Numbered from the stretch's first letter, positions 41,229 to 51,212 are shown. The stretch is 64,000 bases of DNA from Hyphomicrobium sp. 99 (GCF_000384335.2 NZ_KQ031382.1:2615545-2679544), one strand, 5' to 3'. The notes: generated from the letters alone by a model not told the origin. Program-made: numbers and translations.

Positions 41229-42130
41229 CGGCATCGCCTTCGCATCTTGATCTGCTCGAATCCGAAAGCATTCACATCTTCCGCGAAGCGGCGGCGCAAT
41301 TCCGCAAGCCCGTGCTGATGTATTCGATCGGCAAGGATTCGACGGTCCTTCTGCACCTCGCACGCAAGGCCTTCTATCCGCAGCCCGTGCCTTTCCCGCT
41401 GCTCCATGTCGACACGACGTGGAAGTTCCGAGACATGATTGCATTTCGCGATCGCACGGCCCGCGAACTCGGCCTGGAGCTGATCGTCCACACCAACCAG
41501 GACGGCATCAAGCGCGGCATCAATCCGATCGATCACGCCCCCTCGATCCACACCGACGTTCTGAAAACGCAGGCGCTGAAACAAGCCCTCGACAAGTACG
41601 GCTTCGATGCGGCTTTCGGCGGCGCCCGTCGCGACGAGGAAGCAAGCCGTGCGAAGGAGCGCGTCTTCTCGTTCCGCGCCGCCGGCCATCGCTGGGACCC
41701 ACGCAGGCAGCGGCCCGAGATGTGGCACCTGTTGAATGGCCGCCTCGGAACCGGCGAGACCGTGCGCGTCTTCCCGATGTCGAACTGGACCGAAAAGGAC
41801 GTCTGGCGTTACATCCTGCGCGAGAAGCTGGAAGTCGTACCGCTCTATTACGCCGCCGAACGGCCAACCATCGTCCGCGACGGTCAGATCCTGATGCAGG
41901 ACGACCAACGTCTGCAGCCGCGCGACGGCGAAAAAGTCGAGATGCGCAAGATCCGTTTCCGCACGCTCGGCGATTATCCGCTGACCGCTGCCGTCGAATC
42001 CGACGCCGACACGATTGAAGCCGTGGTCGCCGAAACGATCAACGCGCAGACCTCGGAACGACAGGGCCGTCTGATCGATCACGATCAGGTCGGCGCAATG
42101 GAAAAGAAGAAGCAGGAAGGCTATTTCTGA
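41225..42130 (+). CDS. cysD: Sulfate adenylyltransferase subunit 2
   Basis: A 301-residue CysD, the catalytic subunit that forms APS from ATP and sulfate. PP-loop SIGKDST near residue 37, [39 protein letters not shown] and the C-terminal [21 protein letters not shown] are all characteristic. It works as a heterodimer with CysN, whose GTPase activity drives the reaction. Start and stop codons overlap both neighbours (ATGA and TGATG), giving tight coupling. Confidence 0.96.
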   Translation: MTASPSHLDLLESESIHIFREAAAQFRKPVLMYSIGKDSTVLLHLARKAFYPQPVPFPLLHVDTTWKFRDMIAFRDRTARELGLELIVHTNQDGIKRGINPIDHAPSIHTDVLKTQALKQALDKYGFDAAFGGARRDEEASRAKERVFSFRAAGHRWDPRRQRPEMWHLLNGRLGTGETVRVFPMSNWTEKDVWRYILREKLEVVPLYYAAERPTIVRDGQILMQDDQRLQPRDGEKVEMRKIRFRTLGDYPLTAAVESDADTIEAVVAETINAQTSERQGRLIDHDQVGAMEKKKQEGYF

Positions 42131-43665
42131 TGTCGGTGCACGCGCTGCATAAACAGGAGCCCGCGCAGAAGGCTCAGCCGCATCTCGAAGTCGTGCCCAA
42201 TCTGGTGCGCGAGCTTGGCGGCATCACACATCTGCTGACCTGTGGTTCAGTCGATGACGGCAAATCGACCCTGATCGGTCGCCTGCTCTGGGACGCATCC
42301 GATCTTTACGAAGATCAGCGCGAGAACGTGCGCCGCTCGGGCCGCAAGGCCGCCGGCACCGATCTCCCCGACTTCTCGATGCTTCTCGACGGCCTCGTCG
42401 CCGAGCGCGAGCAAGGCATAACGATCGACATCGCGTGGAAGTATTTCGATACCGAAAAGCGCCGCTTCGTCATCATCGACTCCCCCGGCCACGAGCAGTA
42501 CACGCGCAACATGGCCTCGGGCGCATCGCACGCTGACGTCGCCATCGTGCTCGTCGACGCACGCTCGGGCGTAAAGAAGCAAACGAAGCGCCACACCGCG
42601 ATCCTCGATCTCGTCGGCGTGAAGCACGTCGTACTCGCGGTCAACAAGATGGACCTCGTCGGCTGGTCCGAAGACGTCTTCCGCAAGATCGAAGCCGATT
42701 TCCGCACGCTGTGCTGGAAATTCAATTTCTGGGACGCAACCGCGATCCCGCTGTCGGCCGTCTTCGGTGACAACGTCTCGACGGCATCCGACAACATGTC
42801 CTGGTACACCGGCCCGACGTTGATCCAGCACCTGGAGACGACGCCGAGCCGCGTCAGCGAAGCTGGCTCCGTGTTTCGTTTTCCCGTGCAGACCGTATTG
42901 CGCGATGGTCAGGATTTCCGCGGCCTCGCTGGCGCCGTCACATCCGGATCGGTCAAAGTCGGCGACGTTGTCGTTGATGCGCTGAGCAACGCAAGCGGCA
43001 AGGTTATCCGCATCGCAACGATGGACGGAGATCTTCAAAGCGCCTCGGCCGGTCAGGCGATCGCGCTGCAGCTCGATGTCGATATCGACGTATCGCGCGG
43101 CGCCGTGCTCTCCGCTCCCGAGATGCGCCCTGTCGCAGCACAGACCGTAGAAGCCCGTTTTGTTTGGCTGTCGGAAGACGAATTCAGCCCGACGGCCGGT
43201 TACCTCTTGCGAACCTCGACTGATCTCGTTCCCGTCTCGAACATCGAGATCAAGGCGCTTCTCGATCTCGAAACGATGGCATCGCGCCCAGCGCGAGGCT
43301 GCGGTGCGAACGATATCGCCATCGCAAAAATCTCGCTCGGCCGTGCCGCCGCGATCGATGTGTTCACCGAGACTCCGGAAACCGGAACGCTGCTGCTCGT
43401 CGATTCCATAACGGGCGCGACGATGGCGGGCGGCGTTGCAACGTCAGTCAATTCCAAGGCGGAAAAGCCTGCCGAAGGTCATTTCGTGCTGAAGCGCGAC
43501 ATGCTCGCCAACGGTCTCAATCGCGACCTGTCGATGGGGTCGAGAGATCGCGAAGAGTTCATGCGCCGAGCCAACGAAGTGGCGATCATTCTCCGCGCAG
43601 CGGGCGTCTCGGTCGCCATCGAGCCGCCACCGCCAATCGATGACGGCATGGACCCGGGGCTTTAA
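42130..43665 (+). CDS. cysN: Sulfate adenylyltransferase subunit 1 (GTPase)
   Basis: A 511-residue CysN of the EF-Tu-like GTPase superfamily. G1 GSVDDGKSTLIGRLL near residue 39, switch EREQGITIDIAWKYF, G3 DSPGHEQYTRNM, G4 NKMDL. The protein ends after domain III, with no CysC kinase domain, so the pathway goes directly from APS to sulfite. It is the last gene of the cysHDN operon. Its stop codon lies inside a perfect hairpin. Confidence 0.95.
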   Translation: MSVHALHKQEPAQKAQPHLEVVPNLVRELGGITHLLTCGSVDDGKSTLIGRLLWDASDLYEDQRENVRRSGRKAAGTDLPDFSMLLDGLVAEREQGITIDIAWKYFDTEKRRFVIIDSPGHEQYTRNMASGASHADVAIVLVDARSGVKKQTKRHTAILDLVGVKHVVLAVNKMDLVGWSEDVFRKIEADFRTLCWKFNFWDATAIPLSAVFGDNVSTASDNMSWYTGPTLIQHLETTPSRVSEAGSVFRFPVQTVLRDGQDFRGLAGAVTSGSVKVGDVVVDALSNASGKVIRIATMDGDLQSASAGQAIALQLDVDIDVSRGAVLSAPEMRPVAAQTVEARFVWLSEDEFSPTAGYLLRTSTDLVPVSNIEIKALLDLETMASRPARGCGANDIAIAKISLGRAAAIDVFTETPETGTLLLVDSITGATMAGGVATSVNSKAEKPAEGHFVLKRDMLANGLNRDLSMGSRDREEFMRRANEVAIILRAAGVSVAIEPPPPIDDGMDPGL

Positions 43666-43672
43666 GCCCCGG
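43654..43672 (+). terminator. Hairpin containing the cysN stop codon
   Basis: CCGGGGCTT and AAGCCCCGG are perfect 9-base arms around a single T; the TAA stop sits in the centre. There is no T tract, so termination is uncertain. It may protect the mRNA end or affect ribosome release. Confidence 0.5.
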
Positions 43673-43866
43673 CTTCCACAGCGCGGCACATTCAAGGCGG
43701 CTTCCTCAGTTTGCGCACGCGGCATCAGCTCGCCGCCGAAGCAGTGTCGCCGTAGGCAGATGGAACGCGCTGCGATTAATCTCTCCGTTATAAAGATTGG
43801 AAATCCGCAATTGCGGAACTGAGGGATCTCGCGTAGGTCAGTCCGTCAACTACTCCACGGAATCCT

Positions 43867-44667
43867 ATGCCCGACTTCGATCTGAGCACCCTCTGGCCCA
43901 TGGTGATTTCGGGCGGCTTCGTCGTCGGCTTCCTCGTCGGAATGACGGGTGTCGGCGCCGGCTCACTGATGACCCCGTTCCTGATCACGAGCATCGGCGT
44001 GCCGCCCGCATTGGCCGTCGGCACCGACCTACTCTTCGCGTCGATCACCAAGGCGTCCGCCGCCTGGCCGCACCACAACTTCGGTAACGTCAACTGGCGG
44101 CTTGTCGGCTGGCTTGCGATGGGAAGCGTACCGGGCTCGCTCGCGATGCTCGCCGTCTTGCACATGCTCGATCCCGACACCGCAGCGCTTGCGCAATTCA
44201 TCGAGAGAGCGCTTGTCGCCGCGCTCGTGCTGAGTTCGCTCGCAATCCTGATCTACCCGTCCGTTGTTCGGGGCCATACAAACGTCAGCGAACCGGCTGA
44301 GATCAAAGTCCGTCATCTGCCAACATTGCTATTAGGGCTCACACTCGGATCGATCGTCACGCTGACGTCGGTCGGCGCAGGCGCGATCGGCGTCGTCATT
44401 CTGACGCTGCTCTACCCGACGCTCCGAACCCGCCGCCTGATCGGCACGGACATCGTCCACGCAGTGCCGCTGACGCTGATCTCCGGCCTCGGTCACATGT
44501 CGATTGGCAATACGAGCTTCGCGCTTCTCGGATTGCTGCTCGTCGGCTCGATCCCCGGCATCGCCATCGGCTCGCGCCTCACCGGCCTCTTGCCCGGTTG
44601 GCTGCTTCGCAACTTCCTGGCGCTGATCCTCTGCTTCGCCGCTTACCAGCTCGCGCAGAAACTATAG
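43867..44667 (+). CDS. TauE/SafE-family sulfite exporter-like permease
   Basis: A 266-residue membrane protein with seven or eight hydrophobic segments and the two repeated family motifs, GFLVGMTGVGAGSLMTPFLI near residue 20 and LTSVGAGAIGVVILTLLYP near 155. TauE proteins export sulfite or sulfoacetate-type anions. Being next to cysHDN and facing cysIJ suggests it relieves sulfite accumulation or moves a sulfur anion. It ends 136 bases before the convergent cysI. Confidence 0.87.
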   Translation: MPDFDLSTLWPMVISGGFVVGFLVGMTGVGAGSLMTPFLITSIGVPPALAVGTDLLFASITKASAAWPHHNFGNVNWRLVGWLAMGSVPGSLAMLAVLHMLDPDTAALAQFIERALVAALVLSSLAILIYPSVVRGHTNVSEPAEIKVRHLPTLLLGLTLGSIVTLTSVGAGAIGVVILTLLYPTLRTRRLIGTDIVHAVPLTLISGLGHMSIGNTSFALLGLLLVGSIPGIAIGSRLTGLLPGWLLRNFLALILCFAAYQLAQKL

Positions 44668-44697
44668 TTGACCGAGAAAAGCCCCCCGCAGAACAAC

Positions 44698-44779
44698 ATC
44701 CCCGCGCAGGCGGGGATCCGTCCTGGCTTCTGTTCTTCGCTAGGGTCAGGCTTGGATGGATCCCGGCCTTCGCCGGGAT
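44698..44779. repeat. Paired hairpin repeat between convergent genes
   Basis: Two perfect 8-bp hairpins: ATCCCCGC-GCAG-GCGGGGAT (44698-44717) and ATCCCGGC-CTTC-GCCGGGAT (44760-44779), spaced by 42 bases. Units with GGATCCCGGCC...GCCGGGATGAC are common as dispersed extragenic palindromes in alphaproteobacteria. Here it separates the exporter gene from cysI and probably acts as a bidirectional terminator. Confidence 0.7.
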
Positions 44780-44803
44780 GACGAAAAAAACGGTTTGGGG
44801 CTC

Positions 44804-46534
44804 CTAAACCAACTTCACATCGGCGTGGAACTGATTGCCGGCTGGCGTCGCCTGCACGACTCCCGAACGTATCGCGAAGTCGCCGAAGTGCTCGCCGTCT
44901 TCACGCTCTTTCGAATAGGCGATGAACAGCGGCTCCAGCAGCGAAACGATGCGCTGCTTATCGACGTCCTGGGCATACAGCTTGGAAAGCCGCGAGCCGT
45001 TGAACGCCGCGCCGAGATAAAGATTGTACAGACCCGGATTGCGGCCAACGAGGCCGATCTCCGCGAGATACGGCCGTGCGCAGCCGTTCGGGCAGCCCGT
45101 CATGCGAATGACGATGTCGTCATCCTTGAGACCGGCCCTGTCGAGGCTATCCTCAAGCGCAGTGACGAGATCCGGAAGGAAACGCTCGGCCTCCGCGAGC
45201 GCCAGACCGCACGTCGGCAGCGCCACGCACGACATCGCATTCCGCCGAAGCCCCGACAATACGTCGAGCGAAACACCATGCGATTTGAAGATTGCTTCGA
45301 TCTTCGGCTTGGCCTTCGTGGCAACGTTCGCGAGAATGACGTTCTGGTTCGCGGTGCATACGAAATCGCAAATACCGAGTTCGGCAATCTCGCGAAGCGC
45401 TGACCTCAGCGCATAGCCGGGCTTATCCTTGATACGTCCGTTCTCGACGAACAGCGTCAGATGCCAAGCCTTGTCCGACGCTTTCTTTGCATCGAGTGTC
45501 TGCCGCCAGCCGATCTTGTCGCCCGTGCCGGTGAACTTGAACGGCCGCGCCTTCTCGAGTTTGAATCCCAGACGCTTCTCGACTTCGTCACGGAAATTGT
45601 CGAGTCCGCGATCTTCGATCGTGTATTTCAGACGCGCGCGTGCGCGGTTCTCGCGATTGCCCCAATCGCGCTGAACGGTCACGACCTTCTCGGCCACCGC
45701 GATCGCCTGATCCGGCTTGCAGAAGCCGAGGAGATCGGCAGTGCGCGGAAACGTATTGACGTCGCCGTGGGTCATCCCCATGCCGCCGCCAATGGTGATG
45801 TTCCACCCGACGAGTTCGCCCTTCTCGACCACCGCGATGTAACCGAGATCGTGCGCGTAAATATCGACGTCGTTATCCGGCGGCACCGCCACGACGATCT
45901 TGAATTTGCGCGGCAGGTAATGGACGCCGTAGATCGGCTCCTCGTCCTTCTTCGCAGCCCGCGACGCGTCCTCGACCTTCTCACCATCGAGCCAGATCTC
46001 GTGATAGGCGCCCGTCTTCGGGAGCAAGTACTCGCTGACCGCCTTGCCGAGATCGTAGGCCTGCCGGTGTGCCTTCGACAGATACGGATTGGCGGCCGTC
46101 ATCACGTTGCGATTGACGTCGCCGCAAGCAGCCAGCGTATCGAGACAGATGTCGTTAAACGCCTGCATCGTGCGTTTCAGGTTCGACTTGATGACGCCGT
46201 GATACTGGAACGTCTCGCGCGTCGTCAGCCGCATGGTGCCGTTGGCATACGTGCTCGCGATGGTATCGAGGCCGATCCATTGCTTCGCCGTCACGACGCC
46301 GCCCGGAATGCGCAGGCGGATCATGAAGGAGTAAGCCTTCTCGAGCTTCTTCTTGCCCCGCTCGCCGCGAACGTCGCGATCGTCCTGGATGTAGGAGCCG
46401 TGGAACTTGATCAGCTGCTGATCGTCTTCCGCGATGGCGCCTGTTTCAACTTTGAGCAGCCCCTCAGCCAGCGTACCGCGCAGCTGATGACTATGCTCCT
46501 TGATGATCTCGTTTTTCGATCGCTTGTCGGTCAT
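44804..46534 (-). CDS. cysI: Sulfite reductase (NADPH) hemoprotein beta subunit
   Basis: A 576-residue CysI that reduces sulfite to sulfide with siroheme and a [4Fe-4S] cluster. Siroheme-binding RLTTRETFQYHGV near residue 103, GDVNRNVM, and cluster ligands CVALPTCGLA near 440 and CPNGCARPYLAEIG near 490. The length is standard. It follows cysJ by 58 bases, so cysJI is one operon, opposite in direction to cysHDN. Confidence 0.96.
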   Translation of the reverse strand: MTDKRSKNEIIKEHSHQLRGTLAEGLLKVETGAIAEDDQQLIKFHGSYIQDDRDVRGERGKKKLEKAYSFMIRLRIPGGVVTAKQWIGLDTIASTYANGTMRLTTRETFQYHGVIKSNLKRTMQAFNDICLDTLAACGDVNRNVMTAANPYLSKAHRQAYDLGKAVSEYLLPKTGAYHEIWLDGEKVEDASRAAKKDEEPIYGVHYLPRKFKIVVAVPPDNDVDIYAHDLGYIAVVEKGELVGWNITIGGGMGMTHGDVNTFPRTADLLGFCKPDQAIAVAEKVVTVQRDWGNRENRARARLKYTIEDRGLDNFRDEVEKRLGFKLEKARPFKFTGTGDKIGWRQTLDAKKASDKAWHLTLFVENGRIKDKPGYALRSALREIAELGICDFVCTANQNVILANVATKAKPKIEAIFKSHGVSLDVLSGLRRNAMSCVALPTCGLALAEAERFLPDLVTALEDSLDRAGLKDDDIVIRMTGCPNGCARPYLAEIGLVGRNPGLYNLYLGAAFNGSRLSKLYAQDVDKQRIVSLLEPLFIAYSKEREDGEHFGDFAIRSGVVQATPAGNQFHADVKLV

Positions 46535-46592
46535 GTCGTATTCCCCGGCTCCCTTCGGCCTCGAGGCTGCGAAGGGATTTCGTGCAATTGAA

Positions 46593-48374
46593 TTAGTAGA
46601 TGTCGCGTTGGTAGCGGCCGGCTTTCGTCAGCTCCTTGAGCTTCGCCCGGCCCGCTTCTTCGTCGCCCTTCAAGGGCTCGGCAATAACTTTGACGAGCAT
46701 GGCATCGACGTCTTTCGCCATGCCCTTCTCGTCGCCGCAGACGTAGATATGCGCACCTTCCTGTAGCCACGCGTTGATGTCCGCGCGCCTCTCCCAGATA
46801 CGCTGCTGGACGTAGATCTTTTCCGGCTGATCGCGCGAGAATGCAACGTCAATGCGCGTCAGGTCGCCGGACGCCAGATAATCCTGCCACTCGAGCTGAT
46901 AGAGAAAATCGTTGGTGAAGTTCCGCTCGCCGAAGAAGAGCCAGCTCTTACCCTTGGCGCCACTTGCAACGCGCTCCTCCACGAAGGCGCGATAGGGCGC
47001 GACGCCCGTACCCGCACCGATCATGATGATTGGCGTATGCCCGTCAGCCGGCAGACGGAAATGCCGGTTCGGCTTGACGTAGATGCGCGCCGTTTGCCCG
47101 ATCTTGCGGCGCTCGCCGAGGAACGTCGATGAGACGCCCTTGCGCACGCGGCCATGCGATTTCCACCGAACCGCGCCGACGAGCAGATGCGCTTCCCCCG
47201 GATGCGCTTTCAAACTCGATGCGACGGAATAGAGCCTTCCCGGCAACGGCCGCAAAAGCCCCGTCAACTGTTCCTGAGTGAGCTTTTCCGGATAGGCGAG
47301 GAAAAGATCGATCAGCTGCCGGTCGGACGCAAACTTCGCATAGGCCTCGCCTTCGAGCAGCGCCTTGACGTCAGCGCGGCCCGTCAGCTTCCCGTAATTC
47401 TCGACAAGCGCACGCGACAGCGTCGTGACGTCATAAGATTTCTGCAGCTTCAGAAGCAGCGCTGCGTCCGAGCCGAGGCCGACCGTCTGCAACAGGTCGT
47501 CGACAAGTGCCGGATCGTTTTCCGGCATCAGCCCGACGGCGTCGCCCGGCTGGTAAGTGAATGCCGGATCGTCGAACGCGAATTCCGCATGCCACGTTTC
47601 GCGTGTCGAACCGCTGCCGTTCAAATTGACGAGCGCCGAGATCTCGGCCTCGAGCGGATGCTCCGCCGTGTACTTCGGCTCGTCATCATCAGCCTGCGGG
47701 AACGCGCCACCAAAATCGACATGCACGACCGTGCCGCCAGCCGCCGTGTCTTCCGGCGCGAGCTTGGCGAGCGCACCTTCCGTCCATTCCGCTGCCTTTT
47801 TCGCATAGTCGAGATCGAGATCGACGCGATCGAATGTCCGCACACCACCCAGTTCTTCAAGACGCTGATCGATGGCTTTGCCGGTCGCGCAGAATTGCGC
47901 ATAGGCCGTATCGCCCAGCGCCAGCACCGCAAATTTGACGCCATCGATACGAGGCGCCGCATCGCTCATCAGCGATTGATAGAAATCGACGGCACGTGCC
48001 GGAGGATCGCCCTCGCCCCATGTCGCCGCAAACACGAGAATGTTCTTGGCCTTGGCGAGCAGCGCCATGTCGGCGTCCGCCATATCGAAGACTTTGGCGT
48101 CGAGACCGTGCTTCTGGGCAGCCTTCTTTGCCTTCGACGCAAGAGCTTCGGAATTACCGCTTTCACTCGCATAGAGAATTGTGAGCGGAGCACGCGGTTT
48201 CGATGCAGGAACTGGCTGGGCCAAGCCACCGCTCTGCGCGGCCTCGAAACCAGCGAAAAAGCCGGCGAGCCACGAGCGCTGCTGCGGAGTTGTCCGCGCA
48301 ACCACTTTGTTCAACAGTTCAATGTCTTCCGGCAGAAAAGGCGCGTTGCGCGGAAGTAGAGGGGTCGCGGTCAC
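46593..48374 (-). CDS. cysJ: Sulfite reductase (NADPH) flavoprotein alpha subunit
   Basis: A 593-residue CysJ that passes electrons from NADPH via FAD and FMN to CysI. The flavodoxin domain begins LTILYASESGNSEALASKAKKAAQ (about 68-90), with VFAATWGEGDPPARA and LALGDTAYAQF. The FAD domain has RLYSVASS near 383 and GRVRKGVSSTFLG; NADPH-binding is MIGAGTGVAPYRAFVEER and the C-terminal aromatic is the Tyr in RDIY. Residues 1-60 form the usual N-terminal extension (Gly-Phe-rich LAGFFAGFEAAQ). Confidence 0.95.
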   Translation of the reverse strand: MTATPLLPRNAPFLPEDIELLNKVVARTTPQQRSWLAGFFAGFEAAQSGGLAQPVPASKPRAPLTILYASESGNSEALASKAKKAAQKHGLDAKVFDMADADMALLAKAKNILVFAATWGEGDPPARAVDFYQSLMSDAAPRIDGVKFAVLALGDTAYAQFCATGKAIDQRLEELGGVRTFDRVDLDLDYAKKAAEWTEGALAKLAPEDTAAGGTVVHVDFGGAFPQADDDEPKYTAEHPLEAEISALVNLNGSGSTRETWHAEFAFDDPAFTYQPGDAVGLMPENDPALVDDLLQTVGLGSDAALLLKLQKSYDVTTLSRALVENYGKLTGRADVKALLEGEAYAKFASDRQLIDLFLAYPEKLTQEQLTGLLRPLPGRLYSVASSLKAHPGEAHLLVGAVRWKSHGRVRKGVSSTFLGERRKIGQTARIYVKPNRHFRLPADGHTPIIMIGAGTGVAPYRAFVEERVASGAKGKSWLFFGERNFTNDFLYQLEWQDYLASGDLTRIDVAFSRDQPEKIYVQQRIWERRADINAWLQEGAHIYVCGDEKGMAKDVDAMLVKVIAEPLKGDEEAGRAKLKELTKAGRYQRDIY

Positions 48375-48938
48375 TCAAAGCTCTCCTCGTCAGGGCGTCG
48401 GGCCCGGCGTTCAAGGCGCGGGCGTAGCGCGCCTCTCAGCCCGGGAAAAGCCCAAAACATGCCGAGCGGCCGTGCGACCCACGCGGCATTATAAATAGTC
48501 ATGTCTTAACAGCTGGCCGAGAAAGTCGGACGTCACGCCGCCGAGGCCGATTTCATACGCCATATTAGAACAATCTTCTACTACCCTGCGGCAGAGCACC
48601 CAAACATAAGAATAATTTTCCAACATTACAGATCCGCCAGCGCAGGAAATCTCAGGTTGCAGATCGCCCCCGAAAGTATGCACTCCGTGGGCGCCACGCG
48701 TCCGGATGATCGATCCCCAAAGAGCGGTCAAATCAATCACACGCAGACGTGAAGCGCATTGATTTGAAAAGCAGACCCCGAACATGATCTGTACAGGGTG
48801 ACACGGAATCCAACCTTGACTTTAAGAGGTTGATCCGCAGATTGGGGCGGCACATGAAAAGTGTCTGCACCGGTCTGGTGGGCCCTCGGCGGGGTCTGCA
48901 AGGAACGTAAGCAGTTTACCGCTTTTGGAGGAAACACC
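48375..48938. other. Divergent intergenic region between cysJ and pqqA
   Basis: Over 560 bases with no supported gene. A minus-strand frame ending at 48489 lacks a ribosome binding site and conserved look. The region should carry the divergent promoters of cysJI and of pqqABCDE. I see no strong hexamer pair before pqqA. Confidence 0.45.
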
Positions 48939-49028
48939 ATGAAGATCTGGACCAAACCCGCAGTGCGCGAGCAGGAAGTTGGCCTTGAGGTCACGAGCTA
49001 CCTGCCGGCCGAGATCGACCTCATCTAA
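48939..49028 (+). CDS. pqqA: PQQ precursor peptide PqqA
   Basis: A 29-residue peptide, M-K-I-W-T-K-P-A at the start and E-V-T-S-Y in the centre: the conserved Glu17 and Tyr21 (E-x3-Y) that are cross-linked and excised to make pyrroloquinoline quinone. GGAGG lies 6-10 bases upstream of the ATG. It is too short for ordinary gene finders. It is the first gene of pqqABCDE. The 143-base gap to pqqB may hold a processing or attenuation site that gives extra pqqA mRNA. Confidence 0.96.
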   Translation: MKIWTKPAVREQEVGLEVTSYLPAEIDLI

Positions 49029-49171
49029 CCGATGAAGTCTTCGGTCTCGCAAGATTTGTGAGACACCGGCGCGGCGGTCGATGCATCATCGGCCGCCGCA
49101 GCCGTTTACTCCCGAAGAACTGAGAGCGCTCCGGACTTCGGCAACCCGTTGGCGCAACCACATAAGCTCAC

Positions 49172-50104
49172 ATGATCATCAAAGTGCTCGGGTCCGCCGC
49201 TGGGGGTGGATTTCCGCAATGGAATTGCAATGGCTTTCACTCCGCGAGCGTGAGAGCCGGAGTGGCGGGATATAGGCCAAGACTGCAATCTTCACTCGCC
49301 GTCAGTGCTGACGGCGTGAATTGGGTATTGCTGAACGCCTCCCCCGATATTCGCCAGCAGATCAACGAAACACCGGAATTGCAGCCCGTGAAAGACGGAG
49401 CGCTCCGCAATTCGCCGATCAAGGCCGTGGTTCTGACCAACGCCGACGTCGATCACATCACCGGCCTCCTGAGCCTCCGCGAAGGCCAGCCATTCTCGAT
49501 CTACGCCGCCGACCGCGTTCTCGCGACGCTGGAATCGAATTCCGTCTTCGAAGTTCTCGCCAGAGACAAAGTCCGTCGCCTCCAATTCGAACTTAATGTG
49601 CCGACGCGCCTCGAAGGCGGCGGCGTCGATTTGGGCCTCGTCGTCGAAGCCTTTGCCGTACCGGGCAAGGTCGCCCTGTTCCTCGAAAAAGGCGACGCCA
49701 GCGGCAATTTCGGCAGCCGTGATGGCGACACCATCGGCCTCAAAATCACCGACGCCAAAACCGGCAAATCGTTCTTTTACATCCCAGGCGTCGCCGAGAT
49801 CGACGAACCGCTCGCCGCCAGGATCCGCAACGCCGAACTGCTCTTTCTGGACGGCACCCTGTTCGAAGACGACGAAATGCTGACCCAGGGCCTGTTGAAC
49901 AAAACAGGCAAGCGCATGGGCCATATCTCCGTTTCCGGCCCCGATGGCTCGATTTCCGCATTGCGCCCGCTCAATGTGAAGCGCCGGATCTACGTTCACA
50001 TCAACAATTCAAACCCGATCCTGGACGAGAACTCAGAAGCCCGTAAAGTTGTCGACGCATCCGGATGGGAAGTCGGCTTCGACGGCATGGAGGTGCGCCT
50101 ATGA
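49172..50104 (+). CDS. pqqB: PqqB, MBL-fold PQQ biosynthesis protein
   Basis: A 310-residue metallo-beta-lactamase-fold protein. VLGSAAGGGFPQWNC at the N-terminus is typical of PqqB, and TNADVDHITGLLSLREGQPF is the modified metal motif (the usual H-x-H-x-D-H becomes N-A-D-V-D-H). PqqB hydroxylates the Tyr of the cross-linked Glu-Tyr intermediate. The length is standard. It overlaps pqqC by four bases. Confidence 0.95.
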   Translation: MIIKVLGSAAGGGFPQWNCNGFHSASVRAGVAGYRPRLQSSLAVSADGVNWVLLNASPDIRQQINETPELQPVKDGALRNSPIKAVVLTNADVDHITGLLSLREGQPFSIYAADRVLATLESNSVFEVLARDKVRRLQFELNVPTRLEGGGVDLGLVVEAFAVPGKVALFLEKGDASGNFGSRDGDTIGLKITDAKTGKSFFYIPGVAEIDEPLAARIRNAELLFLDGTLFEDDEMLTQGLLNKTGKRMGHISVSGPDGSISALRPLNVKRRIYVHINNSNPILDENSEARKVVDASGWEVGFDGMEVRL

Positions 50105-50877
50105 GCCCAGTCAGTCTCGAAAAGAAAAACGCCGAGCGTCGTGGCAACGAGCCCCCGATGTCGACCGCGGAATTCGAAGCCGCGCTTCGCGCCGTCGGAC
50201 CGGAGCGCTATCACGATCTGCACCCCTTCCATCACATGCTGCACGGCGGCAAGCTGAATAAGGGTCAAGTCCAGGCCTGGGCTCTCAATCGCTTCTGTTA
50301 TCAATCCGCCGTCCCTCGGAAGGACGCAGCTCTCATCAGCCGCGCCTACGACCGCGAGCTGCGCCGTGAATGGATGCACCGCATTCTCGACCACGACGGT
50401 CTTCTGCCGGACGAACCGGGCGGCATCGAACGCTGGCTAATCTTGACGGACGGGCTCGGCCTCGACCGCGATTACGTGATCTCGCGACGCGGCGCGCTGC
50501 CGGCGACAGTCTTCGCCGTCGAATCCTACGTCACGTTCGTCCGTGAACAGCCTTTGACGATCGCGGTTGCCTCATCGCTGACCGAACTCTTCGCGCCGAA
50601 GATCCACAAAGAGCGTATCGCCGGCATGCTCGAGAACTACGACTTCATCGACGATAAGGTGATGGCCTACTTCAAGCGCCGCCTGACCCAGGCGCCTCGC
50701 GACGCCGACTTCGCGCTCCAGTATGTCTTGAAGAACGCCAAGACGCGGGAAGAGCAGGAAGCGTGCGTCGAAGCTGTCCGCTTCAAATGCAATGTGCTTT
50801 GGGTTCAGCTCGATGCGCTCCACCACGCCTACGTCGACGGACACATTCCGCCCGGCGCATTCCGTCCTGAGGCCTGA
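50101..50877 (+). CDS. pqqC: PqqC, pyrroloquinoline-quinone synthase
   Basis: A 258-residue helical oxidase that performs the final ring closure and eight-electron oxidation to PQQ without a metal. Family motifs are YHDLHPFHHMLHGGKLNKGQVQAWALNRFCYQ near residue 40, PRKDAALISR, and the C-terminal RFKCNVLWVQLDALHHAYVDGHIPPGAF. ATG 50101 overlaps the pqqB stop; the upstream extension is not conserved. Confidence 0.96.
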   Translation: MSPVSLEKKNAERRGNEPPMSTAEFEAALRAVGPERYHDLHPFHHMLHGGKLNKGQVQAWALNRFCYQSAVPRKDAALISRAYDRELRREWMHRILDHDGLLPDEPGGIERWLILTDGLGLDRDYVISRRGALPATVFAVESYVTFVREQPLTIAVASSLTELFAPKIHKERIAGMLENYDFIDDKVMAYFKRRLTQAPRDADFALQYVLKNAKTREEQEACVEAVRFKCNVLWVQLDALHHAYVDGHIPPGAFRPEA

Positions 50878-50880
50878 TCG

Positions 50881-51183
50881 ATGAACGCCGAAGCCAATCG
50901 CACACGTGTGATCATCGTACCAGCTTCAAAGCCGGCGCTGCCACCCCACATTAAGCTCAGGCACGACGCCGGACGAGGCCGCTGGCATGTACTTGCGCCT
51001 GAACGCGTATTCGAGCCCGATCCGATAGCCATCGAAATTTTGAAGCGATGTGATGGCGTCAACTCGGTCGAAGGCATCGCGACCGAACTTGCAAAAGAAT
51101 ACAACGCGCCGCTGCAAGAGATCCTCGCAGACACCATATCCATGCTTCAGGAGCTTTCGGATAAGGGCGTAATCAGAGCCTAG
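50881..51183 (+). CDS. pqqD: PqqD, peptide chaperone
   Basis: A 100-residue PqqD that binds PqqA and presents it to the radical SAM enzyme PqqE. The core ([51 protein letters not shown]) is a winged-helix RiPP recognition element. It starts three bases after the pqqC stop, not fused to pqqC or pqqE as in some methylotrophs. Confidence 0.94.
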   Translation: MNAEANRTRVIIVPASKPALPPHIKLRHDAGRGRWHVLAPERVFEPDPIAIEILKRCDGVNSVEGIATELAKEYNAPLQEILADTISMLQELSDKGVIRA

Positions 51184-51212
51184 AGGACTTGGGTAAAACG
51201 GAGCTGACGTCA

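Noticed and set aside
45461..48359. Long plus-strand frames opposite cysI and cysJ
   Set aside because: The minus-strand genes are unmistakable; the opposite frames have Arg/Asp-rich low-complexity translations with no family.
48489..48785. Possible small minus-strand gene between cysJ and pqqA
   Set aside because: No convincing start site; rare-codon-rich and no family. Could be revisited with expression data.
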